64,000 bases of DNA from Hofstenia miamia. Taxonomy: Eukaryota > Xenacoelomorpha > Acoela. Location of the stretch: the NCBI GenBank assembly GCA_004352715.1, contig SCFE01000053.1, forward strand, positions 1,570,635 through 1,634,634. The letters are read 5' to 3'. The notes under the pieces are model-generated. The model was not told the DNA's origin, ran no database searches, and was given only the letters and a program-made list of their open reading frames with translations. This document shows, piece by piece, positions 13,156 through 22,799 of this stretch (positions within the stretch are counted from its first letter, which is position 1; every line of letters starts with the position of its first letter). A program made the translations under genes and the position numbers.

Positions 13156-13250
13156 TGACGCTCCACTGTTTTAGGTGGTTTTTACACGTAGAAAACAATG
13201 GTGTCCACAAAAATCGAAAAATGTTTGCGCTAATCAACTCACTAGTGGGA
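13156..13250 (+). repeat. Left terminal inverted repeat of the 3.07-kb transposon
   Basis: Pairs with 16,128-16,222. Shared blocks in order: TGAYGCTCCA, GTTTT-GGTGGTTTTTA, GAA--C-ATGGT, AAAA, ATCAACTCAC. Confidence 0.7.
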
Positions 13251-13599
13251 TGAAATCACATGATTAGCCATCGTCTTGCCGCGTCAAGCTTCATGCATTT
13301 CTCCCTTTAAGTTAAAGTGCAACGAGTCAAAGATACTTTATTTAGCTCCATATAAGAATAAATAGGTACCGTTGAAGCCAAATATGCCCAAACAACTATC
13401 TAAAATATTCTTGAATCATTTGGTCCAACCGCAAGTCGCGAAAAAAGGCCAAATTAAGCAAAGTCTTGTTATTTATTAGAAAACATGCAAGCAATGAAGA
13501 ATGTAGAATAGAATCGAAAATAGTCGAATTATTTACACGAAGTAACATTAAAAATAAAGCCTGAAACAAACAATATTCAAATTTTTTCTCTTTCCTCAT

Positions 13600-15920
13600 T
13601 CATTTCTTCGCATAAATTCTTCTGCGCCTCGTTCTTAGTTGGCTTTTGGTAGGTCTTTATGTAAACCTCGACACCCTAAAGCAGTGTCTGACGCTGATCG
13701 TCATCTTTAACAAGTATGTTCTCTCACCATATCATTAATTACCCACAAATTCTTAACAACATTACTGCTAGCAATTAATGAAGCATCTTTCTGCCACTCC
13801 ACCACTGTTTTTGATAGAAAAATGAGATGAATTTTAATCATCTTGAATAAGAGAAGAGATTCCATGCCGACAAAATAGATTAATGTGGAGTCTTCATAGA
13901 TACGTAAAATATCTGGCTTTCCAATTAGAATCTCTTCCTCAATATCGCTGTTAATCATTTGTTACAGCTCCTGCGCCAAGTTGGTTTTCGTAACATCATC
14001 TACTCTATTTGACCATAGAGTAAAAATGACATGACTTGTCATAACATACCATGAGTGGCGGTCAAGCATTTTGATGCATGTCATTGAAATATGCCTCTTG
14101 AAGCGCGTCGATTTTTCCTTTTCTCGCTTTTCCCAGCTTTTTAAATCCCTCCAAAGCTGAAGGGTGAGTGTTGGAGCATTGGCAGTGACGGGATATGAAA
14201 ACCAGTAGTATGCATAAATGTAGATGATGAATTCTACGAGAAGCTTGATAGCAGCTCGATCCCGAGTAATGAGGACAAAGCGCTCTCCAACGATAAAGAG
14301 CTTGAGTATAAAAATAATCGTAGACATCCAACGTGCATGATGCACATTACTCAGAAGCCGTGTCTATTCAAGATCTTCCTCAGCACCAAGCAGAAACAGA
14401 ACTAATCTTGCAAATTTAAAGTAGTCATCACAGTAACAACTAATTATGTGTTTTCAATGTTCTGGTCAGCTAGGCCGGCCCAATATTTTTCAAAACAACT
14501 ATAGAGAGTTTTTTGGTATTTCTGTTGGAAAATAAAATTTGTATCCGTCGCTAAAGATTAATTCAATGATATCATGAAGACAGATGAGCCAAAAGACTGG
14601 ATGGCCAAGATGCTCACTCAAAATGGTAGTTACACCACTATCTACATCGGTATTTGATGATGTTGAGACAGTTGAGATTCCAATCACAAGATATGGATTT
14701 ATGCCCCAATCTTCAAGAAGCTTAAAACGCTCCATGGCATGGCTGAACCAGTGCCAGCCTTGATTGGTGTATCAGCAAGCACTTTTTCCTTTGTCATCCC
14801 GTATGCAGTGACATAAACTGCAATGTAGTCTCGCTTATCTGCCCACTCTTTTTTCAGTTTTCCATCAAAATAACAGACAAGTAACACTGGGAAAATAACA
14901 TTTGCCTTTATCAATTCCATATTTTGTTTTCGTTCTTCAAGTCTAACTTGTCGAAGGGTTTCACGAGACAAGCTAACAATTTGCATAGAACATTCACCAG
15001 CCTTAATATTTTCAGAAAGTAAATAAAATGATTTTGATTTGGAAAGCTTAATGCGGTGCAGTACAGGGACAATGGTACGTATCCAGTCCAAATTCATTTG
15101 CTTTAACTTTAATTCAATGACATCTACACGCCTCTTGGGCTGTAAGGGTGATAGCAATGGTTGATGGTTTGTATCTGCATCGATTTCATTAACGTCTGTT
15201 TCAATAGGAACAGCTCGCTATCAGCCTCATCCTATGAAATGATGGTAAATTCCTTGCCACGCAACTTTTCTTTTTCTTCCTGTTGCCTCCGTTTTCAATG
15301 CACTGAGTATGACTATCGAACTTTTTAATTTTCTTGAAATCAAGAGCACCTAACAGCGAAGGTTTGTTATCTCGAATTGCTAAAGCAAATTTCACATCTT
15401 TTTTATTTTCCAACGTCCACATATGGTCACTCATGATACGATCACAGACATCCATCAACCAAATCACCACGTGAAGACATGAATTCTGAAACCTTTGGGT
15501 TAGCACTCTGGCCTGCCTGACAGAGTGCGGACTACCTCAAAATTTCATATAATTTTGTTATGTGACGGAAAATCATCTCCAATCCCAAGAGTGGAATTCT
15601 GGATGGGCTCCATCGGTTGAGGAGAGCTTTTGCAGTTGATCTGAAACCAGAGTTTAGTTTTTTTCACTCCCACTTGCTGCTCCATCTTAAGCATGAAGCG
15701 CCATAATATTCTGCCATTATTTGGATAAAAAACCCTAATGAATTCTCCTTCTGGTGAACCAATATTGACATCACCACGAATAGAGGTTTGGCTTCTTGTT
15801 TTGAAATCATCGTTTTTCTTCCGTACACACCTTCTCCTTTACGAACACTGAAACTTCTTGATCTGCAAAATATTTTCCACTTCTAGGTTTATGTTCATCA
15901 ATATTACAGGAGGACGCCAT
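13600..15920 (-). pseudogene. Broken transposase-like gene of the family carrying an HHARWM motif
   Basis: Read right to left. A likely start at 15,920 gives MASSCNIDEHKPRSGKYFAD. Segments at 15,506-15,201 and 15,157-14,699 resemble the upstream part of a family annotated as uncharacterised proteins in cnidarian, insect and crustacean genomes. At 14,735-14,499 come LLEDWGI, SSNTD and WLICLHDIIELIF, matching that family's 'ASNTG ... CRHH.xEL' region. At 14,345-13,962 comes MHHARWMSTIIFILKLFI, then NRVDDVTK. At 13,958-13,640 come FLSKTVVEWQKDAS and VKNLWVINDMVRE. Order and spacing follow the family throughout. At least four frame changes and internal stops show it is dead. The CRHH-like site reads C-L-H-D. 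Family membership is from memory of its motifs; I cannot name a superfamily. The surrounding inverted repeats support a transposase role. Confidence 0.7.
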
Positions 15921-16127
15921 AATTTGGTATATGAAAAACATAACATTTTTATTGTCACCGGCTTAAATAGCCTGCATTTGCCTGTGTAAATTAAAAAAAA
16001 CTGGCTAACTAACAAAAGTATAATTTAAATGGCTATTTAAGTATAATAATGCTTTGCTTCTGAATAGGCATAGGTTTTTTCCTTCATATAGAGCGAATTT
16101 AAAAAAATTCACTGCTCGCCAAATTTA

Positions 16128-16222
16128 ATGCCATTGTGAGTTGATAGATAGATTTTTTTATAAGTTTTAAGTTTACCATCGCATTCTAAGCACTAAAAAC
16201 CACCGAAAACCATGGAGCATCA
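16128..16222 (-). repeat. Right terminal inverted repeat of the 3.07-kb transposon
   Basis: Partner of 13,156-13,250; see that entry for the shared blocks. Confidence 0.7.
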
Positions 16223-16257
16223 GACAAAAAAACTAATAATGTTTATTTTGTTAGGTC

Positions 16258-16620
16258 TAATATATATAAGCAGTAAGGGACAAGTCCATGAAGTTAAACT
16301 TTTCCTGATTGGTCGAGAGGAGGGTGGAAGGAGATCGCACATTTTTTTGATCGGTCAAGAGGCCAAGACAAGCCTGTTACACTCTGACTCATGGCCTGTG
16401 TTAGGTCCTGGATATTGACATAGGTGTTGTAGTGACGTCATGGAAATTGCAAAGGCATGTACTTGCTATAGTGACTCACTTATTTATTGTACCTAATTTA
16501 GTTTGATGTTTTATTTTACTTTGTTTGCATGTTTACCTTGTTTGCACATATTGTGTTGATATACATGACATTGTTGTTGTTGGTTGGGGGGGGGGTTGGT
16601 TACATCACATTTCCTATCCA
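16258..16620 (+). repeat. Dispersed repeat starting at a TA tract, left copy
   Basis: Matches the reverse complement of about 47,390-47,745 along its length: AGTAAGG, CCTGATTGGTC, AAGCCTGTTACACT, TGTTAGGTC, ATGTACTTG, TGATGTTTTATTTTACTTT, GTTTACCTTGTTTGCACA. It has no RNA polymerase III box that I can see and no coding frame. CpGs present here are mutated in the right copy. Confidence 0.7.
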
Positions 16621-16688
16621 TATCTATTGCTTAGCTAGCCTATGTACAAATTTAATGTGCTATTTTCTATACATCACATGCAAAAAGG

Positions 16689-16999
16689 GCTACACTTTGT
16701 TTATCAAATATGTTGCTATCTCATTATAAAAAATTCCAAACATTCTAATGATGAACATCTGCAATCATTGTAATTTATTTCGTTTTTCGGGAAAAGAGCT
16801 ACATCTCGTTTTTTCAAATATACTTTTATTTCATTGTAAAAAATTCCACACGTTCTAATGATTAACATGCACAATCATGGTAAATAATTCATTTTCAGGG
16901 GTCTATGCATTACATACAAAGGACTACATTTCGTTTTTTTTCAAATGTGCTGCTATTTCATTGTAAGAATTCCATGCAATTAATTCGCTTTTCGCTAAT
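16689..16999 (+). repeat. Tandem repeat, about 110-123-bp unit, 2.6 copies
   Basis: Units begin at about 16,689, 16,798 and 16,921 with GCTACA or ACTACA-TTCGTTT. Each contains TCAAATATR, TTTCATTGTAA-AAATTCCA and, in the first two, CATTCTAATGATGAACAT or a near match. Each unit keeps a spaced order of the same blocks, so this is true tandem duplication with divergence. Confidence 0.7.
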
Positions 17000-17029
17000 A
17001 TCCAGTATACAAAATAGAAAAATATTCGC

Positions 17030-17548
17030 CATACTTAAACCAAACTTGTCAATGAGCCGAGCTTGAGCACAGTATTTGATATACAACGACCCCAAAACGA
17101 GTCTATTTTAGGCAAAGCAAGTTTATAGTTCTGCTTGTTAATTTGATTATGGAAATTTTTCTTATTTTTTGCAGTCAGTATGCCTTTCCTATAATCTTAT
17201 TTAAGAAATTCTTATTAAATAATAGAGCTATGTAAAAAATTCTTTGAGCACAATATTTTTAAAAAAATGCCGAGCTAAAACGAGCCTCATTCAATGATTT
17301 TATGTTTCAAGCCGAGCCAAGCCTAACTTACACAAAATTTAAATGAGNNNNNNNNNNNNNNNNNNNNNNNNNNNNNNNNNNNNNNNNNNNNNNNNNNNNN
17401 NNNNNNNNNNNNNNNNNNNNNNNNNNNNNNNNNNNNNNNNNNNNNNNNNNNNNNNNNNNNNNNNNNNNCAAGCCTAACTTACACAAAATTTAAATGAGCC
17501 GAGCTTGGAAATGTCGGCTCGTTGACAAGTTTGACTTAAACATTACAG
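17030..17548. mobile_element. Palindromic MITE-like element interrupted by a 121-base gap
   Basis: CAAACTTGTCAATGAGCCGA at the left faces CAAACTTGTCAACGAGCCGA (reverse complement of the right edge). More GAGCCGAGC or AGCCTAAC blocks lie inside. The sequence flanking the gap (17,348-17,468) is the same on both sides (AAGCCTAACTTACACAAAAT), so the gap may be an unmerged overlap and the real element shorter. Confidence 0.6.
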
Positions 17549-18340
17549 GCGTATGAAATATAGACTTACAGGATAAAGGCAATTTTGTTTTCCTAATAAT
17601 TTATACATGCGATGCTATTATGATATTTGTTTACACAATGGTCTTTTCTCTGCATTTCTTTTTGGTTTATATGGATTTTCAGGGGATGTACATGTTTGCT
17701 GACTGTTAAATCTTTTGTCGACTTTGCACGTTTTTCAGTTTATTTGGCTTATGACTCTTGCTCACAGTCTTGTTGATATCTTTTCCATTGTATTGTGTAG
17801 TTGCCATAGAAATGAGAATGTTTTCCCCTGCAATTTACTGTTCTTCTAGTTGATGTATTGCTACACACTCAATTCCCCTTTGCTGGATATGATTTCAAAT
17901 AATTAAATTAGTCAACTCCATGTTGAGATCGCCTTTTAACGTACAAATGTTAGCAGATACTGTATTTTCCACACATAAAAAATAAAAGTGCATGGTATTT
18001 AAAAAATAGATCACAATGAAATATTAATTTATAGGTTAAAAACGTCTAAAAAATCACTTAACCGCACTATAAACTCTACTATGACTTGAAAAATTTAATA
18101 CATATTGAGTTAATATCGTCTTAATGGTACAAAAATTGAAAATCAATGTGTATAATTTATAGTTTCAGTAATCTACTAGTTAAAAAAAATAGGAAATTAA
18201 AAAATTTATGCAATTAAACAAAATATTCAAAGTAGCAAAAATCATTATGTATAATTTATTTTGAAATGGTAATTTAAAAACATACTTGATTAAATATGAA
18301 ATATTATAATATAGATGGTGTGGCATAATCAGGTATTATC
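17549..18340 (+). repeat. Non-coding DNA, partly a repeat shared with 42.47-42.72 kb
   Basis: About 17,920-18,020 (GAGATCGCCTTTTAACG, then CACACATAAAAAATA and CATGGTATTTAAA) matches about 42,478-42,565, where the CpGs read CA. No coding signal. Confidence 0.5.
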
Positions 18341-18344
18341 AGGT

Positions 18345-19175
18345 TTGATTATAGATGTCAATGGAGAGCTAAACGTCTGAGTGCACGAGTAGTAACTGGT
18401 GGTTCCCAGTTTTTGACTAAAGCAACTCTTGTAGCTGACGCACATACAGCTATTCATAATGTAGTGCTGTCTGGTAGCCAGGAACTTCCTCTGTCATGCA
18501 GCTCTTAAGTTAAGTCTACATATAGGGGTTTTTATTTCATTGTAGCTTTCCTACCAATTCATTCATTGTTATAACTCATGTCATTAAATAGCTGGATAGC
18601 TACCCTTAGGCTGACCCTTTTTAGATCCAAATTCTTATGGTGCAATAATAAGCCTTATTATACCTATGAGGTGCCTACAAGCCCTGAACCATATTATGTG
18701 TTGGTAATTGTACTCATCATGTTAAACTGTCAATTACAAATGCCATGTCCATGATTTCTGCCAACTGTATAGATTGTTGACATGTATCCAGGGCATAGTT
18801 TTATCTATTTACATCTAGGGCTAGTTATATGTAGGGTTCATAATAAGGTTGCAAACTTCCATTTATTGCAATCATCAGGAATAACAAGAACAATCAATAC
18901 ACCAAATTGCTACGGATTTACAACACAATCAGTGAGACATTTCTGGACCATGAGTCTTGTTGGTGAGTCACAATCGTTTCCATGGTAACTGGGGATGCCT
19001 TACCACTCCATGTTTCTCTAGAGCTGCATTCCTTCACTTTGGGTTCCAACTCTGAATAACATCTTGCCACTTTCAATCTAAACAAGTTGTTAGTAATACC
19101 TTACCTTGCTATGAATGGAAACCTGGATTGAATGGAATTGTACAGTTGGTTAACAGATTNTGTACAGATTCTACA
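18345..19175 (+). repeat. Probable 5' LTR of a Ty3/gypsy-like element (start uncertain)
   Basis: The end is well supported: GATTCTACA is followed at once by a primer-binding-like sequence. The last 90 bases (TGCTATGAATGGAAACCTGG, GAATGGAATTGTA, TGTACAGATTCTACA) recur at 42,255-42,384. An N at 19,160 appears to stand for about 70 bases present in the other copy. The left boundary is a guess. Confidence 0.5.
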
Positions 19176-19193
19176 TGGCGACTGTGACAGATG
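19176..19193 (+). promoter_or_regulatory. Probable tRNA primer-binding site
   Basis: TGGCGACTGTGACAGATG directly after the LTR end. It begins with TGG, as expected for pairing to a tRNA 3' CCA end. The tRNA is not identified. Confidence 0.55.
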
Positions 19194-19233
19194 CCTGATC
19201 AACTGTAACTCAAATAATTCAAACCCTGGGTTA

Positions 19234-19965
19234 AGATGGATTTCTTCTCAGAAAAAGAAAAGGAACAAATTACGATTTAATTGATTTAAGAAGATGTACT
19301 TCTTGTCAAAAGTGACTTCCAGAGAAAGGAAAAAGACTAAGATTGATTTGATGTAAGAAGATTTACTTCTTGTCAAGCACAAGCTTCCCTGAAATGAAAA
19401 ACTAGCAAACACAGTATGAGTCAAGATAGTTGTTTCTTCTCAAACTAAAAACTAACTAAGTATCTTGTTACTGATAGCAAATTGAGCAAACACAAAGAAA
19501 AAACCATACTTACAGAGCTACAATACAACAATTTAGTCAACTGGGAAAAACCCAAACACTACTCACAACAAAATGAAAATAATTGTATATTTCAGAAAGA
19601 AAAACAAAACAATGTCTAAAACTCAGAAGACCTCCCAAAGTAAAAAAAACTCCCCAAACACATTAAGTGTTATCATCCCCAGCAGAAATGATTCTGTCAA
19701 CAGTCAACACCAAAAACGAGTTAACAGTAAGTGAACTAACTGAAATGGTAAAAAAACTAATGTGAAAAAATCTCACAAATAGAATTGACAAATGTTGAAA
19801 AGGAAAAAATTGTAAATGAAATGAAAGATGATATGAGTGCCAGACTAAAGGAATAGAGGAATCTATTCCAAAGTCAGATAGAAATACTAACCAACACAAA
19901 TAACAAAATGAAAATCAAATTTGAAAAATGGCTGAAATGCATGAAGAAACATCAGGTTACAAGAA
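19234..19965 (+). pseudogene. 5' part of a gypsy-like gag gene, decayed
   Basis: Begins about 58 bases after the primer-binding site at MDFFSEKEKEQITI and then breaks up through stops. At about 19,770-19,940 charged, coiled-coil-like stretches can be read (for example NEMKDDMSARLKE and NKMKIKFEKWLKCMKK), as in the N-terminal parts of the other gag copies at 21.6 and 34.7 kb. Gag forms the particle around the element RNA. The frame is lost at about 19,965, where an unrelated LTR-like repeat starts, so this is either the beginning of the gag that resumes at 21.6 kb or the remains of another copy. The reading is fragmentary and placement is an inference from context. Confidence 0.45.
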
Positions 19966-19989
19966 GATTGTAATATCCTCTACCAGGCT

Positions 19990-20560
19990 TTATCACTGTT
20001 AGTCTACTGTTACCTTGTAACATTAGCTGTCTCATTGCGGGGTAAGGATTTACTCATTGTTACTGCTTGACTAGTTTCTTCTATTACGTTATGTAACCTC
20101 AATCAACTATTCACTTTTTAGGTGACGAAGCCATGCGGTAACCTCTGTAGTGATCTTCTAGTGGGCATCTGCCCAAAGCGGATCTCCACATCCAATTTCA
20201 CCACTCCATCCATTGCTTGAGTGCCACTTCTCAGCTCAATCAAGATAGCTTATGTGTACCCTACATTAGCTCAGTGCTTCCTCAAGACCTGAAACAACTC
20301 GATTAATCTCTATTGTGTAAAAGTGTTATATCCATTTGCAACCAGAAACTGTTACTAGTTGTTCATTCCATACTATATGTAGCCATTACTGAAATATATT
20401 GGCGTAGTTAAATGAATTCTTATTGAACAACTTCCTAACCTACATTTACAATTACTACATGTAAGGTCATTATATCGGTCAATTATAGGTCACTAATGTA
20501 GATCTAAAACAATATTAATATAATTCCTAAGGTTTGGTTATCCAACCATTTATTGAGAGT
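19990..20560 (+). repeat. LTR-like dispersed repeat, left copy
   Basis: Shares ordered blocks with 46,790-47,270: GGTGA--AG, TCTGTAGT, GGGCATCTGCC, TGTGTACCCTA, ACAACTCGA, CCATTACTGAAA-ATATTGG, CTTCCTAACCTACAT or CTTCCTAACTTACAT. There is no coding frame. It is probably a solo LTR, but I could not set its ends. Confidence 0.5.
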
Positions 20561-20574
20561 TAGTTATTTAATAC

Positions 20575-20715
20575 ATGTAGAAGAGAAATGCTAGTCTGCT
20601 AATTGAGAGAAAACCCTTACACCTAACTTATGTGCACTTTCATGATCTGGCGCAGAGACCCTTGAATCATTCCCTGTGATGTATCCAGACCACTCCTTCA
20701 ATGTAGACCCTTTCT
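20575..20715 (+). repeat. Terminal part of a repeat shared with 21,131-21,605 and 36,410-36,893
   Basis: GAAATGCTAGTCTGCTAATT through CTGTGATGTATCCAGACCAC. The reverse complement of 36,780-36,893 repeats it almost base for base. An unrelated minus-strand coding remnant follows directly. Confidence 0.6.
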
Positions 20716-20724
20716 CTGTTGTTG

Positions 20725-21101
20725 TTTCATAGCATTATTTCTTTTGACTTTTTATAGTCATCTTGTTCTATCATAGCTTTTGCTTTTCTTTCCATATTTA
20801 CATATGACTTATACTCATGGAGGAATGTCTTCGCAACCTTAACTTCTTTTGGTAGTCTTCATTGTGGGAGGACCATTGGTATTGCGACAGTTTCTGGTGG
20901 TGTGCAGATTAGGTTTTTGTTTCTATCTGTCTTTCTATATGTGGATATGAGCCTTCCATTGTTGATGCTGTGGCTAGACCTATTGTGGCGGGGTAATTCA
21001 TTTTGGCTTCTGAAATTGTATCCCAGAATGCTTGTGTCAATCCCCTCTGGCTTAGTTTTAATCATATTTCTTCCATAATTTCTACTTTTGATGTAATACA
21101 T
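20725..21101 (-). pseudogene. Short charged protein remnant, not recognised
   Basis: A minus-strand frame from 21,101 to 20,859 (80 codons) begins MYYIKSRNYGRNMIKTKPEG and is rich in Arg, Asn and Ser. After a frame change it continues to about 20,727 with a lysine/glutamate-rich helical stretch (KVAKTFLHEYKSYVNMERKA), ending at a stop just before the shared terminal repeat. The base pattern and the two linked frames suggest a degraded coding region of a mobile element. No catalytic motif, zinc finger or signal is visible, and I do not know the family. A contig join (N at 21,130) truncates it on the right, so its N-terminal part may be missing. Confidence 0.3.
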
Positions 21102-21130
21102 TCAATGTCTACAGCCAATTGATTATATCN

Positions 21131-21605
21131 CTAACTTAAGTGCACTTTCATGGTCTGGCACAAAGACCCTTGAATCGTTCCCTGTGATGTATCCAGACCA
21201 CTACTAAACACCGCTCGATTAGCTCGACATTGTATTAAATAATCAAACCGTTAATAAGATGAAAAATAAGAATTCTAAGTAAAATTCTTTATCAAATGCT
21301 TACAGTAAGTTTCAATGTATTTATAGTATTTCAAAAGAAGTACCTGTCGATTTAAATTTCAAACTTCTTCCAAGATGGAGGCGATAAAATAACGTAAGCG
21401 TCGTTTTGTCAAAAGTTTTTTTATCGACAGATACATTTGTCTTTTTATTGACACATATTTTATTTTTGGTTGCATTTTACAAATTAATCTGAAATCATAG
21501 CAACTAATTGATTGTAATATTTTTTAATTAACTCTCTTGCGATCTTAGTCTCTTCTACGACGCTTGCAGCTTTTTTCTGATTAATATTGGATGATGCTAC
21601 AAGAT
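21131..21605 (+). repeat. Dispersed repeat, inverted partner of 36,410-36,893
   Basis: From CTAACTTAAGTGCACTTTCA to GGATGATGCTACA. The reverse complement of 36,410-36,893 matches throughout, including AAGTGCACTTTCATGGTCTG and CAACTAATTGATTGTAATAT. The two copies differ mostly at non-silent positions in the only open frame (about 36,410-36,525), so I treat it as non-coding. The gypsy gag frame begins at its right edge. Confidence 0.7.
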
Positions 21606-22756
21606 AATGAAACAAAACAAATGGAAATCAACAGCCTTAGAGACAAATTACGACTACTAATGTTGAACAATGAAACCAAGAATAACCATGTAGAAAAAAC
21701 TCAAAAAGAGGTACACAGAACAACAATAGAAGACACAGAAACCTTATGTAAAACAAATCTAATTGAAAATCAATAATTTTTTAAAAACAAACTATCCAAA
21801 ACAGAGGAAGAATTCATCCAAAAATTAGTAGACACAATAACCAAGCAATTAAAACAGAAATAAAAACCTGAAACAAAGACAAAACCAATGTTCAATGAAT
21901 CTATATTGTTAGAGATAAACAACAATGAAGCACCATTATGCAAAGCCATCATTCATAAATTCATAGGAAGAATAGACAAACATTTGCCAACATTCAGAGA
22001 GTGGCTCCAAATATTTGAAATGAACATGAAGGAAAACAAAGTGACCCAAACAGCAGCTGCAGGAAGATTTCCACTATACTTGAGTGGAGCAGCATACCAA
22101 CACTATTTGGTATTTGATGCAGAGAAAAAAACAAACTATAAGAAACTCATAGGTGAATACCAAGCATATTACAATGATCAGAGTTTCAAGAAACAATATA
22201 GAATGATCCTCAACAGAATGAAAATCAATAAACACAACAACTTAAGAAACTACATGTCACAGGTAGAAAAGATGATCAAACTAAGTTCAAGAGAACAAAC
22301 CTATTCTAAGTATGATCTTTTCTCCCACATTTATAAGGGACTACCCAAACCATTAGAACAGCAATTCAAAAATAAATGCAACACAGAGGACTCACTAGAT
22401 CAAATGATCAGGAAAGGACTGGTGATGCAAATAACTATGGAAAACAATGCCAGGATAAACAAGAAAGTAACAACAAGCAAGACACCAATAACAACCAACA
22501 CACTTCAAAGGTTTGGAAACAAACCCAACTTACAAAAATGGGAAATAAAGATGAGATAATAAGGGTAAAACTAAAAGATGAAACAGTGAATAAAATCAAA
22601 AGAAGAGATCTAATATGTCATAATTGTGGAAATTAAGGGCACCTCAGAAAAGATTGTAAAAAGCAAATTAACTTAATCAAAAGTAATGAAATCAAATTTG
22701 AGGAAGACCTTACCAAAAATAAAGAAAACCTCACTGAGGAGGATGAAGACAATCAA
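21591..22756 (+). pseudogene. Gypsy-like gag (element 1), with coiled coil and CCHC zinc knuckle
   Basis: The N-terminal part (21,591-21,890) is a charged coiled coil broken by stops. The capsid-like core is the open 223-codon stretch 21,888-22,559: FREWLQIFEMNMKENKVTQT, AAAGRFPLYLSGAAYQHYL, then YSKYDLFSHIYKGLP. This order (W-x2-F-E, A-A-x4-P-x-Y-L, L-x3-Y-KGLP) is shared with the gag copies at 28.9, 34.2 and 37.9 kb. A zinc knuckle C-x2-C-x4-H-x4-C follows at about 22,615-22,655, but the codon before G-H is a stop. An acidic tail ends at about 22,776. Gag would package element RNA in cytoplasmic particles. Frameshifts and stops make it non-functional. CpG is almost absent. Confidence 0.85.
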
Positions 22757-22799
22757 CAAACTGAAGATTTAAACTAATAAGTGCCCTGCCTCATGAAAA

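Larger units (their letters stand above)
13156..16222 (-). mobile_element. Complete but decayed 3.07-kb DNA transposon with terminal inverted repeats
   Basis: The left edge (13,156-13,250) and the reverse complement of the right edge (16,128-16,222) match over about 95 bp with scattered differences: TGACGCTCCA against TGATGCTCCA at the outside, GGTGGTTTTTA next, ATGGT, and ATCAACTCAC at the inside. A minus-strand transposase-like gene sits between them. I could not fix a target-site duplication because both flanks are homopolymer-rich. Confidence 0.75.

Noticed and set aside
16689-16999. CRISPR array
   Set aside because: Units are 110-123 bases, diverged along their whole length with no constant short repeat, and the DNA is eukaryotic.
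18782-18988. 68-codon frame in the presumed LTR
   Set aside because: Lies in LTR sequence, has no family features and is not kept in the related LTR at 42 kb.
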